A DNA stretch of 64,000 nucleotides from Bradyrhizobium sp. B097 (GTDB lineage Bacteria; Pseudomonadota; Alphaproteobacteria; Rhizobiales; Xanthobacteraceae), in contig NZ_CP152412.1 of NCBI RefSeq assembly GCF_038957035.1, forward strand, positions 1,236,501 through 1,300,500, read 5' to 3'. The notes beneath the pieces were generated by a model that was not told where the DNA came from, searched no databases, and saw only the letters and a program-made list of their open reading frames with translations. Shown here in pieces: positions 47,243 to 58,893 of the stretch (position 1 is the first letter of the stretch; every line of letters begins with the position of its first letter). A program made the position numbers and the translations under genes.

Positions 47243-48841
47243 CTAGCGCAGCGAGGCGGTGCGCAGCACGAAGGATTGGGTCGTCAGGAGGGCGGTCGCC
47301 GAGCCCGAGAAGCGATCGCAGGTCATGCCCATCATCGGATCTTCCGAGAAAGTCATGGCGACGGCGGCCTGCGGCTTCACGAAGTGAGCCCGCATCATGT
47401 TCATGTCGGTGTCGCCGAGCACGGTGGTCAGCATGCCGCTGCTCGCGCTCGGCGCCAACATCACGACGCGCATCCAGATGTCGTTGCCCTTGGCGGCCGA
47501 GATCCGCGCCGATGTCGTGATCACGCCCTGGCCAGGTGTGCCCTTCGCAACGACGGTGTTGATTTCGGTGGCCGGCGCCGCCGCATTGCGCGTCGGGCGC
47601 ACATTGCGCGGGATCGGCGCGGTCGCCGCGACGATATTGGCACGGTCGACCGGCGAGGACGCAGCCGGCGCATAGGCTAGCGCCTTGTTGAAGTTCTCGG
47701 TCGTGCTGGCGGTGGTCTGCGGATCGGAGCCGCCGACCGCCTCACGCGCCTTCAGTGCGGCGATCTGCGCGGCCGATGCCTGCTTCGGCGCGGCTGAGTC
47801 GTCACCCCAGAAACCGCGGGCATTGATGATGTCGGCGGGCGATTGCGGTGCGGTGCTCTCGGCCGTCTGCACCACCTGCACCGCCGGCTTGGACTTCGGC
47901 ATCGGGACGAGCTGCGCGTCGGCGGCGGCGAGCTGGATGGCGGCGGCGAATTGCTGCGGCTTGGCGCGCGGCAGCGGAACCGGGTCGGCGGATTTGGCAG
48001 GGGCAGCGGTCGCAACCACGGTGGCGGCGGCGGGCTTGTCGTTCACGGAAGCCCCGCCTTCGTCTTCGTCGTCACCCGACTTGCCGGCCCCGAACAGCTT
48101 CGCGAACAGGGTCGGCTTGCTGATGGTTGCAGCATCGTCGCCATTGCCGCGGCGTTCGATGTCGGCCTTGGCGAGTTCATAGCCCTTCAGTGGCGTGCCG
48201 TCGGTCGGGACATGGACGGTGCGGCCGTCGGGGAACACCCGGACCAGCTGCTCGCGGGTCATCCGCGGCCAGTGGCGAATGCCGCCGGTGTCGAGATGCA
48301 CGAAGGGCGAGCCCGAGGTCGGATAGAAGCCGACGCCGCCACGCTGCAGGCGCAGGCCGGCGAAGCGGATCTGCTCCAGCGGAACGCCGGGAATGAAGAA
48401 GTCCATCGCATGCCCCAGCATGTGCTGGCTGTGGCGCGCAACGCCCGAGGAGCGGCGGCGGAGCATGGCGTTGGTGGCAGGGGCGCGGTAGGCGGAGATG
48501 ATCTGGATCGGCTGCTTGCCGCCGACGTCGTTGTAGACTTCCCAGAGGATGTCGAACAAATGACGGTCCATCACCGTCTCATCCTGGGAGCGCCAGTCGC
48601 GCAGGAAGTGATTGAGCTGCTTCAGCGCGGCTTCGTCGTAGCGGCCATCGCGCTTGAAGGTGATGGTGAGGTCTTCGCCGGAATGGGTGTGGTGGAAGGA
48701 GAGGGTGCGGGTCTGGTTCAGCGCAGTCGCATCGTGCACCGAGCCGGCGCCCGCCAACAGCAATAGCGCGGTCAGGCCGACTTGGTACCCGGCCTTAGGC
48801 AGCGACAGCGGTTTGTAGCGGCGTGCGAAAACAGCCAGCAC
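47243..48841 (-). CDS. DUF882/M15-type murein endopeptidase with long C-terminal extension
   Basis: A 532-residue exported protein. A signal/anchor helix GLTALLLLAGAGSVHD is near 22-37. The catalytic domain (~45-215) has the zinc motif SQHMLGHAMDFF near 137-148 and the third ligand in PFVHLD near 178, with SAYRAPATNAMLRR near 115. Such YcbK/MepK enzymes cut peptidoglycan cross-links. Residues ~240-380 are low complexity (Ala/Lys/Pro). A separate C-terminal ~110 residues (VMLAPSASSGMLTTVLGD, DPMMGMTCDRFSGSATALL) form an extra module. It is convergent with the cyclase gene. Confidence 0.88.
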   Translation of the reverse strand: MLAVFARRYKPLSLPKAGYQVGLTALLLLAGAGSVHDATALNQTRTLSFHHTHSGEDLTITFKRDGRYDEAALKQLNHFLRDWRSQDETVMDRHLFDILWEVYNDVGGKQPIQIISAYRAPATNAMLRRRSSGVARHSQHMLGHAMDFFIPGVPLEQIRFAGLRLQRGGVGFYPTSGSPFVHLDTGGIRHWPRMTREQLVRVFPDGRTVHVPTDGTPLKGYELAKADIERRGNGDDAATISKPTLFAKLFGAGKSGDDEDEGGASVNDKPAAATVVATAAPAKSADPVPLPRAKPQQFAAAIQLAAADAQLVPMPKSKPAVQVVQTAESTAPQSPADIINARGFWGDDSAAPKQASAAQIAALKAREAVGGSDPQTTASTTENFNKALAYAPAASSPVDRANIVAATAPIPRNVRPTRNAAAPATEINTVVAKGTPGQGVITTSARISAAKGNDIWMRVVMLAPSASSGMLTTVLGDTDMNMMRAHFVKPQAAVAMTFSEDPMMGMTCDRFSGSATALLTTQSFVLRTASLR

Positions 48842-49034
48842 TATGAGCCCACCCAGTCGACGAGCGTTCGGTCGGCATCCTCGCAGACCCCCTGCGGAAG
48901 ACGGTGAACGCTTTCTTAAAGCGGGAGGGTTAACCGAAGTTTACCGACCCGCCCCCAAGTTGGGCTTAACTAACTGGGGGAGTGTGGCAAAAGATAGCCC
49001 TGTTCCCCGGACCCCATCGCAAATGGTTAACGTA

Positions 49035-49063
49035 AACGATCTCGCTTTTTGAGCGAGATCGTT
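49035..49063 (-). terminator. Hairpin after the L,D-transpeptidase gene
   Basis: Perfect 12-bp arms AACGATCTCGCT / AGCGAGATCGTT with a 5-base loop, 42 bases past the gene's stop on its strand. The trailing T run is short (TTTACG), so intrinsic termination is plausible but not certain. Confidence 0.5.
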
Positions 49064-49105
49064 GATTTTACTTCAAAATTTATCGCAATCGGGCCGAGAG
49101 GCAGA

Positions 49106-51364
49106 TCAGCGGGTAATCACCCGGCGCTGCTGCTGGGCCTGGCCGCGGCGGACCGGCTGCGGCTCCGGCTGGCCGAATCCACCGAACAGGCGCTCGAAGA
49201 AGTTCGGTCCGGAGGAGCCAAAGCCGCTGTTGTCGCCGGCGACGTTGACGCCCGGCGGCAGGCTGCTGCTCGGGGGCCGCGCGTAGCTCGGCTGGGCGTG
49301 CGCAACCACCGTTTCGAGATCCTTGCCGCGGCTGTTCTTGAGCAGCGACAGCATAGCGGCGTCGCGGCCGTAGATGTCCCTGCGGATCTGCAGCTTGCCG
49401 GCGTCGTCCACGAACGCGGTCTGGTAGGTGATGTTGACCGGGATCGGCGTCGGGAATTTCAGATCGACTTCGCTCGAGCCGTACATGCTGCGGATCCGTT
49501 CCGGCGTGTAGTGCTGGTTCGGCTCGGTGATGTTGAGCAGCACGGACGCGTACTGATCCGGATTCTGCACGCGCATGCAGCCGTGGCTGAAGGCGCGCTC
49601 ATCCTTCGCGAACAGATACTTGTCCGGCGTGTCGTGCTGATAGACCAGGAACTTGTTCGGGAAGTTGAAGCGGATGCGGCCGAGTGCGTTGGCTTCGCCG
49701 GGCGGCTGCGAGACGTGGATCGAGCCGTCGCGGTTGCGCTCGAGCTTGAGGCCCATGCGCTGTAGCACCGTCGGATCCTGCTGCAGGGCCGGCAGATACT
49801 CGTTGTAGATGATCGACGGCGGCACGTTCCAGGTCGGGTTGACCGTGATGTACTTCATCGTCTCGGTCAGCAGCGGCGTGGCGTGCTGGCCGGGCTTGCC
49901 GGTGACGACGCGCGTGGTCCAGACCTGCGCGCCGTTCTGCATCACCTTCAGCGTATAGTCGGGGATGTTGAGGATCACATAGGCATTGCCGACATTGGCC
50001 GCGCCGAGCTGCCGCGGCAGCCAGCGCCAGCGCTCCATGTTGACGAGCACGGTGTCGATCTGACGGTCGCGCTTCGGATTGTTCAACGCCTTCACCGTGC
50101 GCTCGTCGAGCACGCCGGTCGCCTTGAGGTCGACGCTGCTCTGGAATTTCTCCACGGCCCGCGCCACCGTTGCGTCATACTTGGTGCTGTCGGCATCCTC
50201 GGTGATGCCGAGCTTGTTGCGCAGGTCCGGCACGCGCGGATCGTCCATCTCGACCGCGGCCTGCTTCTTGCGCGCGGGGACGTATTTCAGCGCGGGGCCG
50301 TCGGCGATCATGATCACCGGGCCGTCGCCCTGTCCGCGCAGCTCGGCGAGCTTCTTCTTCAGCTCCTTGTAGAGCTTCTGCGGCGGGTTGTAGCCGTCGA
50401 GCGCGGCAGAGGCGTCCTTGGCCGAGGTCACATTCGCAAACACCTCAGCCGGATCGATCGGATGCTCCGGATAGAGGATGTCCGCCGACACCTGCGACCA
50501 GTGCATGCGGCCGCTCTGGGCCTGGCGCGCATAGTCCAGCATGCTGGCCGCGAGCTTCAGCTCGGCGTCGGCCAGCGCATCCGGCGTCGTCGCAGCAGTG
50601 AAATCCGGCACCGGATAGTCTGATGCATCGAGGCCGTCGGCGGCCGCATCCTTCAGGCGGGCGATGACGCCCTTGCCGGCATCGGTCAACTTGCCGGCCT
50701 TGGTGAAGACGGGTGCGTATTCGCGGGCCGAGTAGAACTTCTCGGCCGCGGCGCGCTCGTTCTTGCGATCGAAGGTGCGCAGCGACTTGCTGGCGAGCAG
50801 CTCGCGCAGCTTGTCGGCGACCGGCTGATCCTCGGCGGCAACGTTGCTCGCAGCCTTCGCGGGTTCGGTCGCGGGAGCTGCCGCCGTCGCGGGAGCCGGA
50901 GCTGCGGCAGGCGCCGTTGCGGTTGCAGGGGCGGCCGCTGCCGGCGCGACCGCGGTATCGGTCTTCGGTGCATCGCCGGGCTTGGTCGCCGGTGCGGTGA
51001 CGACATCGGCGGGCTTCGGCTCGACGGCCTTGGCGGTCGCGCTCGATTCTGCCGGCTTTGCGTCGACAGGCTTGGCATCGACGGGCTTGGCTTCGGTGGC
51101 CTGCACCTCGGCGGGCTTCACGTCCGCCGGTTTGGCGGCGTCGGGCAGCGCGGCAGTGGTGTCGGCCTTGAAATCGCTTGCGGTGGGCGGCGGCACATTG
51201 GCCGGTTCGGGGCGCGGGATCGCGGCGTCGATCGCCAGTTCCGAGGCGCTGGAGCGAGGCGTGTCCTGCGCGAAGGCCGAGCTCGCGGACACCGTGAGGA
51301 AGGTCGCCGCGACGGCCATCAAGACGCGGTCAAATCCTCGACGGTTGTTCGAACAGTCACGCAT
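49106..51364 (-). CDS. YcbB-type L,D-transpeptidase
   Basis: A 752-residue periplasmic enzyme forming 3-3 peptidoglycan cross-links. The signal peptide (VLMAVAATFLTVSASSAFA) is near 14-32. A long Ala/Pro/Lys-rich stretch spans ~45-175 with repeated PADVKPAEV/KPVDAKPVDAKP units. A peptidoglycan-binding domain is near 355-430 (VARAVEKFQSSVDLKATGVLD). The YkuD catalytic domain is ~460-620 with SHGCMRV near 590 holding the catalytic Cys. A Gly/Gln-rich tail ends it. It lies two genes from another wall enzyme on the same strand. Confidence 0.93.
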   Translation of the reverse strand: MRDCSNNRRGFDRVLMAVAATFLTVSASSAFAQDTPRSSASELAIDAAIPRPEPANVPPPTASDFKADTTAALPDAAKPADVKPAEVQATEAKPVDAKPVDAKPAESSATAKAVEPKPADVVTAPATKPGDAPKTDTAVAPAAAAPATATAPAAAPAPATAAAPATEPAKAASNVAAEDQPVADKLRELLASKSLRTFDRKNERAAAEKFYSAREYAPVFTKAGKLTDAGKGVIARLKDAAADGLDASDYPVPDFTAATTPDALADAELKLAASMLDYARQAQSGRMHWSQVSADILYPEHPIDPAEVFANVTSAKDASAALDGYNPPQKLYKELKKKLAELRGQGDGPVIMIADGPALKYVPARKKQAAVEMDDPRVPDLRNKLGITEDADSTKYDATVARAVEKFQSSVDLKATGVLDERTVKALNNPKRDRQIDTVLVNMERWRWLPRQLGAANVGNAYVILNIPDYTLKVMQNGAQVWTTRVVTGKPGQHATPLLTETMKYITVNPTWNVPPSIIYNEYLPALQQDPTVLQRMGLKLERNRDGSIHVSQPPGEANALGRIRFNFPNKFLVYQHDTPDKYLFAKDERAFSHGCMRVQNPDQYASVLLNITEPNQHYTPERIRSMYGSSEVDLKFPTPIPVNITYQTAFVDDAGKLQIRRDIYGRDAAMLSLLKNSRGKDLETVVAHAQPSYARPPSSSLPPGVNVAGDNSGFGSSGPNFFERLFGGFGQPEPQPVRRGQAQQQRRVITR

Positions 51365-51663
51365 TTTCGCACCCCCTGGGTGGAACTGCCCCTCAGATTC
51401 TGGAACAGTTCAAATCGGTATTCGGTTTCATAGCTTGCGCGAAAGCGCCGGCTTCTCAAACGACTCGTATGCCTGCACGCAATTGACGCAGACGATACAT
51501 TTGCCCCTCTTATGCAGCCAGCGCCTTGCGGGGCAACTCACGACAAACTGACCTCGAAGCGGCTGATTTCGCTCGGGCCGTGCGTTTTTGCCACGCGGCA
51601 CAGCCTTTGTCTGTCACCGATGGGACACGGTTCAAAAGGTTCCCTGGTATGGCCCTGTCGGCC

Positions 51664-53160
<1,497 letters not shown>

Positions 53161-53302
53161 GGTTTTCCCCGCACGCTACGTTTATCTGTCTCGAATCGGG
53201 GCAATGTCGCCGATGCCGATTAACGCACTCTTAAACCTTGCAAACCCGCCTTCATTCCGCCGCCGCCGACATCTTTCCGACTGAAGTAAGGTTACGAACA
53301 AG

Positions 53303-55264
53303 ATGACCTCGCGCTCCAAAACTGCCTCCCCCAAATCTGCTCTCAGCAAGTCTGCTCTCAACAAGTCTGCTTCCGGCAAGTCTGCTCTCAGCAAGGCCGC
53401 TCTCCGCAAGGAAGCCGCGCTGCGCAAGACGGCCGCGCAACGCAAACCGGCCGCAGCCAGCCCGGCGGCGAAACAGGCAGCCAGCAAGACCGGCAAGCTT
53501 CCGGAATGGAATCTGGCAGATCTCTACTCCGGGATCGACGCGCCGGAAGTCGTACGCGATTTGCAGAAAATGGATGCAGATTGCGTCGCGTTTGAGACCG
53601 ACTACAAGGGCAAGCTTGCCGAAAATACCGGCAAGGAAGGCGGCGGAAAGTGGCTAGCCGGGGCGATCCGCCGCTATGAGGCGATCGACGATCTGGCTGG
53701 CCGTCTCGGCTCTTATGCCGGCCTGGTCCATGCCGGCGACAGCGTCGATCCGGCGATCTCGAAATTCTACGGCGACATCTCCGAACGGCTGACGGCCGCG
53801 TCGGTGCATCTCCTGTTCTTCTCGCTCGAGCTCAATCGGGTTGACGATGATGTGATCGAGCGCGCGATGGCCGAACCCACGCTCGGGCACTACCGGCCAT
53901 GGATCGAGGATCTGCGCAAGGACAAGCCGTACCAGCTCGAGGACCGCGTCGAGCAGCTCTTCCACGAAAAGGCGCAGAGCGGCTACGCGGCCTGGAACCG
54001 GCTGTTCGACCAGACCATCTCCGGCCTGCGCTTCAAGGTCGCGGGCAAGGAGCTCGCGATCGAGCCGACGCTGAACCTGTTGCAGGACAAGGCCGGCGAC
54101 AAGCGCAAGGCGGCGGCGCAGGCGCTCGCCAAGACCTTCAAGGACAATGAGCGCACCTTCGCGCTGATCACCAACACGCTGGCCAAGGACAAGGAAATCT
54201 CCGACCGCTGGAGGGGCTTCCAGGATGTCGCGGATTCCCGCCATCTCAACAACCGCGTCGAGCGCGAGGTGGTCGATGCGCTGGTCGCCTCGGTGCGCGC
54301 GACCTATCCGAAGCTGTCGCACCGCTACTATGCGTTGAAGGCCGGCTGGTTCAAAAAGAAGAAGCTGCCGCACTGGGACCGCAACGCGCCGCTGCCGTTC
54401 GCGGCGACCGGCACCATCGCCTGGCCCGAGGCGCGCAACATGGTGCTGTCGGCCTATAACGGCTTCTCGCCCAAGATGGCCGAGATCGCGGAGCGCTTCT
54501 TCAGCGATCGCTGGATCGATGCGCCGGTGCGTCCCGGCAAGGCGCCCGGTGCGTTCTCGCATCCGACCACGCCGTCGGCGCATCCCTATGTGCTGATGAA
54601 CTATCAGGGCAAGCCGCGCGACGTGATGACGCTGGCGCATGAGCTCGGCCATGGCGTCCATCAGGTGCTGGCGGCGAAGAACGGCGCGCTGATGGCGCCG
54701 ACGCCGCTGACGCTGGCGGAGACCGCGAGCGTGTTCGGCGAGATGCTGACCTTCAAGCGGCTGTTGTCGCAGACCAGGAACGCCAAGCAGCGTCAGGCGC
54801 TGCTCGCGGGCAAGGTCGAGGACATGATCAACACCGTGGTGCGGCAGATCGCGTTCTATTCATTCGAGCGTGCGGTTCATACCGAGCGCAAGAATGGCGA
54901 GCTCACCGCCGAGCGGATCGGCGAGCTGTGGCTCAGCGTGCAGGGCGAGAGCCTCGGGCCCGCGATCGAGATCAAGCCGGGCTACGAGACGTTCTGGATG
55001 TACATCCCGCACTTCATCCACTCGCCGTTCTACGTCTACGCCTATGCGTTCGGCGATTGCCTGGTGAATTCGCTCTATGCGGTCTACGAGCACGCATCCG
55101 AGGGTTTCGCCGAGCGCTATCTCGACATGCTCGCCGCCGGCGGCACCAAGCATTACTCCGAGCTGCTGCGGCCGTTCGGGCTCGACGCCAAGGACCCGAA
55201 ATTCTGGGACGGCGGCCTGTCCGTCATCGCCGGCATGATCGACGAACTGGAGACGATGGGCTGA
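53303..55264 (+). CDS. M3-family oligoendopeptidase (PepF type)
   Basis: A 653-residue zinc peptidase. The active site AHELGHGVH is near 444-452, with the third ligand Glu in LAETASVFGEML near 471-482. The helical M3 body runs from ~70. Residues 2-65 are an unusual Ser/Lys/Ala-rich leader with SKSAL/NKSAS/GKSAL units from a DNA-level tandem repeat (about 53325-53400); no signal peptide is evident. A start beyond this leader is possible, but no better ribosome site was seen. It is divergent from the regulator gene. Confidence 0.9.
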   Translation: MTSRSKTASPKSALSKSALNKSASGKSALSKAALRKEAALRKTAAQRKPAAASPAAKQAASKTGKLPEWNLADLYSGIDAPEVVRDLQKMDADCVAFETDYKGKLAENTGKEGGGKWLAGAIRRYEAIDDLAGRLGSYAGLVHAGDSVDPAISKFYGDISERLTAASVHLLFFSLELNRVDDDVIERAMAEPTLGHYRPWIEDLRKDKPYQLEDRVEQLFHEKAQSGYAAWNRLFDQTISGLRFKVAGKELAIEPTLNLLQDKAGDKRKAAAQALAKTFKDNERTFALITNTLAKDKEISDRWRGFQDVADSRHLNNRVEREVVDALVASVRATYPKLSHRYYALKAGWFKKKKLPHWDRNAPLPFAATGTIAWPEARNMVLSAYNGFSPKMAEIAERFFSDRWIDAPVRPGKAPGAFSHPTTPSAHPYVLMNYQGKPRDVMTLAHELGHGVHQVLAAKNGALMAPTPLTLAETASVFGEMLTFKRLLSQTRNAKQRQALLAGKVEDMINTVVRQIAFYSFERAVHTERKNGELTAERIGELWLSVQGESLGPAIEIKPGYETFWMYIPHFIHSPFYVYAYAFGDCLVNSLYAVYEHASEGFAERYLDMLAAGGTKHYSELLRPFGLDAKDPKFWDGGLSVIAGMIDELETMG

Positions 55265-55513
55265 CGTCCATCGGCCTTCCCGCTCGCTCGGGTCAGATTC
55301 GCGCGGCGTTTTTTTGCGCCTCGCGGCATGATCATCCCGTGACGTCCGCGTTTGGGAGATCAATCCTGCTCCAGGGCGGCCGCAGGCCGTCGCTCGAGGG
55401 GTGAATCGGGGACGATTTGCGGTTCAAATCGCCCGATCGGGACCACGCCGTTGCCCTGCCAACCTGTTTGCGGTAATGGCTCGCAGAACGCGAATTTCTG
55501 ACTGGGGACAGCG

Positions 55514-55666
55514 ATGGCAGACCATAACGAAGTGGCCTATACGACCGCCGACGGCAACGATTACGTGGCGCATGAGCAGACCTATGAAGGGTTTCTCATC
55601 CTGGTCAAATACGGCACCATCAGCGTCGCCATCCTCCTCGCCTTGATGGCCTATTTCCTGGTCTGA
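55514..55666 (+). CDS. aa3-type cytochrome c oxidase subunit IV-like small protein
   Basis: A 50-residue protein below usual length cut-offs. MADHNEVAYTTADGNDYVAH is followed by EQTYEGFLILVKYGTIS and one C-terminal helix VAILLALMAYFLV. This matches the bacterial COX4-like family, a single-helix subunit of aa3-type oxidase. GGGGACAGCG precedes the ATG. It sits just before pntAA, a placement also usual in related genomes to my knowledge. Confidence 0.85.
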   Translation: MADHNEVAYTTADGNDYVAHEQTYEGFLILVKYGTISVAILLALMAYFLV

Positions 55667-55809
55667 TCCCCTGATCGGCTAGCGGCATCGCCGTCCCGCG
55701 GCGGTGCCGGAATTCCTGTCGAAACCCGGATGGAAAAACCGGGTATCCAATCTGGCGAAAATAACGCTAGTTTGAAGACGCGTGCGCCGCTCGCGCCGCC
55801 GGAGGGCCC

Positions 55810-56934
55810 ATGAAGATCGCCGTTGCCAAGGAAATCGATGCGTCCGAGCCGCGGGTTGCGGTTTCGCCCGATACCATCAAGAAGTTCAAGGCGCTCGGCG
55901 CCGAGGTCGCGGTTGAGCCGGGCGCGGGCATCAAGTCGGGGCTGCCCGATTCGGAGCTTGTCGCGGCCGGCGCCACCGTCAGCGCCGACGCGCTCAGGGA
56001 TGCCGACATCATCATCAAGGTGAAGCGGCCGGAGGCCTCGGAGCTGTCGAAGTACAAGCGCGGTGCGCTGGTGATCGCGATCATGGATCCCTATGGCAAC
56101 GAGGCCGCGCTGAAGGCGATGGCCGATGCCGGCGTGTCGGCGTTTGCGATGGAGTTGATGCCGCGCATCACCCGCGCCCAGGTGATGGACGTGTTGTCCT
56201 CGCAGGCCAATCTCGCCGGCTACCGCGCGGTGATCGAGGGCGCCGAAGCCTTTGGCCGCGCCTTCCCGATGATGATGACCGCCGCCGGCACCATTCCGGC
56301 CGCCAAAGTGTTCGTGATGGGCGTCGGCGTCGCCGGCCTGCAGGCGATCGCGACCGCGCGGCGGCTCGGGGCCGTGGTCACCGCGACCGACGTACGCCCC
56401 GCCACCAAGGAGCAGGTGGAGAGCTTGGGCGCCAAATTCCTCGCCGTCGAGGACGAGGAGTTCAAGAACGCGCAGACCGCCGGCGGCTACGCCAAGGAAA
56501 TGTCCAAGGAGTATCAGGCCAAGCAGGCCGCGCTGACCGCCGAGCATATCAAGAAGCAGGACATCGTGATCACGACTGCGCTGATCCCGGGCCGTCCGGC
56601 GCCGAAGCTCGTCAGCGGCGAGATGGTGAAGTCGATGAAGCCGGGCTCCGTGCTGGTCGACCTCGCGGTCGAGCGCGGCGGCAATGTCGAGGGCGCAAGG
56701 CCCGGCGAGGTGGTCGAGACCGACGGCATCAAGATCGTCGGCTACACCAACGTCGCCGGCCGTGTCGCCGCCTCGGCCTCGAGCCTCTATGCGCGCAACC
56801 TGTTCTCGTTCATCGAGACGATGGTCGACAAGGCCAGCAAGGCGCTCGCGGTCAATTGGGATGACGAGCTGGTGAAGGCCACCGCGCTGACCAAAGACGG
56901 CGCCGTCATCCATCCCAACTTCCAGCCGAAGTAA
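55810..56934 (+). CDS. pntAA: NAD(P) transhydrogenase subunit alpha part 1 (PntAA)
   Basis: A 374-residue soluble NAD(H)-binding domain I of proton-translocating transhydrogenase. [20 protein letters not shown] starts it; [20 protein letters not shown] and [20 protein letters not shown] carry the Rossmann glycine pattern near 172-190, with [10 protein letters not shown] after. GGAGGG precedes the ATG. pntAB follows after 11 bases. Confidence 0.95.
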   Translation: MKIAVAKEIDASEPRVAVSPDTIKKFKALGAEVAVEPGAGIKSGLPDSELVAAGATVSADALRDADIIIKVKRPEASELSKYKRGALVIAIMDPYGNEAALKAMADAGVSAFAMELMPRITRAQVMDVLSSQANLAGYRAVIEGAEAFGRAFPMMMTAAGTIPAAKVFVMGVGVAGLQAIATARRLGAVVTATDVRPATKEQVESLGAKFLAVEDEEFKNAQTAGGYAKEMSKEYQAKQAALTAEHIKKQDIVITTALIPGRPAPKLVSGEMVKSMKPGSVLVDLAVERGGNVEGARPGEVVETDGIKIVGYTNVAGRVAASASSLYARNLFSFIETMVDKASKALAVNWDDELVKATALTKDGAVIHPNFQPK

Positions 56935-56945
56935 GGAGAGAAGCC

Positions 56946-57263
56946 ATGGAGCATCTCGCGCAGGCCGTCGATCCGTTCGTGTTCCGGCTGTCGATCTTCG
57001 TTCTTGCGGTGTTCGTCGGCTATTTCGTGGTGTGGTCGGTGACCCCCGCGCTGCATACCCCGCTGATGAGCGTGACCAACGCGATCTCCTCGGTGATCGT
57101 GGTCGGCGCGTTGCTCGCGGTCGGCGTCGGCATGGTGTCGAGCGGATCGGGCTGGGCCCGCGGCTTCGGCTTCGTGGCGCTGATCTTCGCCTGCGTGAAC
57201 ATCTTCGGCGGCTTCCTGGTCACCCAGCGCATGCTGGCGATGTACAAGAAGAAAGCCAAGTGA
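56946..57263 (+). CDS. pntAB: NAD(P) transhydrogenase subunit alpha part 2 (PntAB)
   Basis: A 105-residue membrane protein with about three to four helices ([56 protein letters not shown]). It forms part of the proton channel. AAGGAGAG lies just before the ATG. pntB starts 43 bases on. Confidence 0.95.
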   Translation: MEHLAQAVDPFVFRLSIFVLAVFVGYFVVWSVTPALHTPLMSVTNAISSVIVVGALLAVGVGMVSSGSGWARGFGFVALIFACVNIFGGFLVTQRMLAMYKKKAK

Positions 57264-57306
57264 GCGGCGTGCACCTCGGGGTGACGAAGACAAAGGGGGA
57301 CCTGAG

Positions 57307-58704
57307 ATGAACGCCAATCTGGCTGCTGTTCTGTATCTCGTGGCGGGGGTGCTGTTCATCCTGTCGCTGCGCGGCCTGTCGAGCCCGGCGTCGTCGCGCC
57401 AGGGCAATTTCTTCGGCATGATCGGCATGGCGATCGCGGTCGCCACCACGCTGGCGAGCCATCCGCCGGCCGACGGCGTGGCCTGGCTCCTGGTCATCGT
57501 CGCGATCGCGATCGGCGGCAGCATCGGTGCTGTGATCGCGCGCCGGGTGCCGATGACCTCGATGCCCGAGCTGGTGGCCGCGTTCCACTCGCTGGTCGGC
57601 ATGGCCGCGGTGCTGGTCGCCGCCGGCGCGTTCTACGCCCCCGAGGCGTTCGACATCGGCACGCCCGGCAACATCCATCCGCAGAGCCTGGTCGAGATGT
57701 CGCTCGGCGTTGCGATCGGCGCCCTGACCTTCACCGGCTCGGTGATCGCGTTCCTGAAGCTGTCGGCCCGGATGAGCGGCGCGCCGATCATCCTGCCGTT
57801 CCGCCACGTCATCAACATCGTGCTCGCCCTGGCGCTGGTGTTCTTCATCGTCGGCCTGGTGATGAGCGGCAGCGCGCTCGACTTCTGGCTGATCACGATC
57901 ATCGCGCTGGCGCTCGGCGTCCTGATGATCATCCCGATCGGCGGCGCCGACATGCCGGTCGTGATCTCGATGCTGAACTCGTACTCCGGCTGGGCCGCCG
58001 CCGGCATCGGCTTCACGCTCGGCAACTCGGCGCTGATCATCACCGGGGCGCTGGTCGGCTCGTCGGGTGCGATCCTGTCCTACATCATGTGCCACGCGAT
58101 GAACCGCTCGTTCATCTCGGTGATCCTCGGCGGCTTCGGCGGCGAGACCGCGGCGGCCGGCGGCGGCTCGGGCGAGCAGAAACCGGCCAAGCTCGGCTCG
58201 GCGGACGATGCCGCCTTCATCATGAAGAACGCCTCCAAGGTCATCATCGTGCCCGGCTACGGCATGGCGGTGGCGCAGGCCCAGCACGCGCTGCGCGAGA
58301 TGGGGGATATCCTGAAGAAGGAAGGCGTCGAGGTGAAGTACGCCATTCACCCGGTGGCGGGCCGCATGCCCGGCCACATGAACGTGCTGCTCGCCGAAGC
58401 CAACGTGCCCTATGACGAGGTGTTCGAGCTCGAGGACATCAACTCGGAGTTCGCCCAGGCCGACATCGCGTTTGTGATCGGCGCCAACGACGTCACCAAC
58501 CCGGCCGCGGAAGAGGACAAGACCTCGCCGATCTACGGCATGCCGGTGCTGCAGGTCTGGAAGGCCGGCACCGTGATGTTCATCAAGCGCTCGCTGGCCT
58601 CGGGCTACGCCGGCATCGACAATCCGCTGTTCTACCGCGACAACACCATGATGCTGCTCGGCGACGCCAAGAAGGTCACCGAGAACATCGTCAAGGCGAT
58701 GTAA
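57307..58704 (+). CDS. pntB: NAD(P) transhydrogenase subunit beta (PntB)
   Basis: A 465-residue protein: eight or nine helices in residues 1-265, then the soluble NADP(H) domain III from ~290 (IIVPGYGMAVAQAQHALREM, HPVAGRMPGHMNVLLAEANV, FVIGANDVTNPAAEED, MPVLQVWKAGTVMFIKRS). The enzyme uses the proton gradient to make NADPH from NADH. GGGGGACCTGAG precedes the ATG. Two small genes follow closely. Confidence 0.96.
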   Translation: MNANLAAVLYLVAGVLFILSLRGLSSPASSRQGNFFGMIGMAIAVATTLASHPPADGVAWLLVIVAIAIGGSIGAVIARRVPMTSMPELVAAFHSLVGMAAVLVAAGAFYAPEAFDIGTPGNIHPQSLVEMSLGVAIGALTFTGSVIAFLKLSARMSGAPIILPFRHVINIVLALALVFFIVGLVMSGSALDFWLITIIALALGVLMIIPIGGADMPVVISMLNSYSGWAAAGIGFTLGNSALIITGALVGSSGAILSYIMCHAMNRSFISVILGGFGGETAAAGGGSGEQKPAKLGSADDAAFIMKNASKVIIVPGYGMAVAQAQHALREMGDILKKEGVEVKYAIHPVAGRMPGHMNVLLAEANVPYDEVFELEDINSEFAQADIAFVIGANDVTNPAAEEDKTSPIYGMPVLQVWKAGTVMFIKRSLASGYAGIDNPLFYRDNTMMLLGDAKKVTENIVKAM

Positions 58705-58716
58705 GGCACGCGGCGA

Positions 58717-58878
58717 ATGGCGCTGAACCGGGAGTGGCATCGAGACCATCGCATGCCGCTCCTCGCTACCCGCGAGCAGCGCATCAAGTGGTATGCGGCG
58801 GCGTGCGCGTGCCGGCCGATCCCCGACAGCATCAAGGCTGACGTCGAGAAGCTGCTCAAGCTTCGCAGCAAGACATAG
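58717..58878 (+). CDS. 53-residue conserved-looking hypothetical protein
   Basis: MALNREWHRDHRMPLLATRE then QRIKWYAAACACRPIPDSI and KADVEKLLKLRSKT. It is basic, with Trp and Cys residues (CAC), starts 12 bases after pntB with AAGG upstream, and ends 15 bases before the alpha/beta hydrolase, so it fits an operon tightly. Too short for most gene callers. No family is recognised. Confidence 0.65.
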   Translation: MALNREWHRDHRMPLLATREQRIKWYAAACACRPIPDSIKADVEKLLKLRSKT

Positions 58879-58893
58879 CTGCGGCTACCTGTG

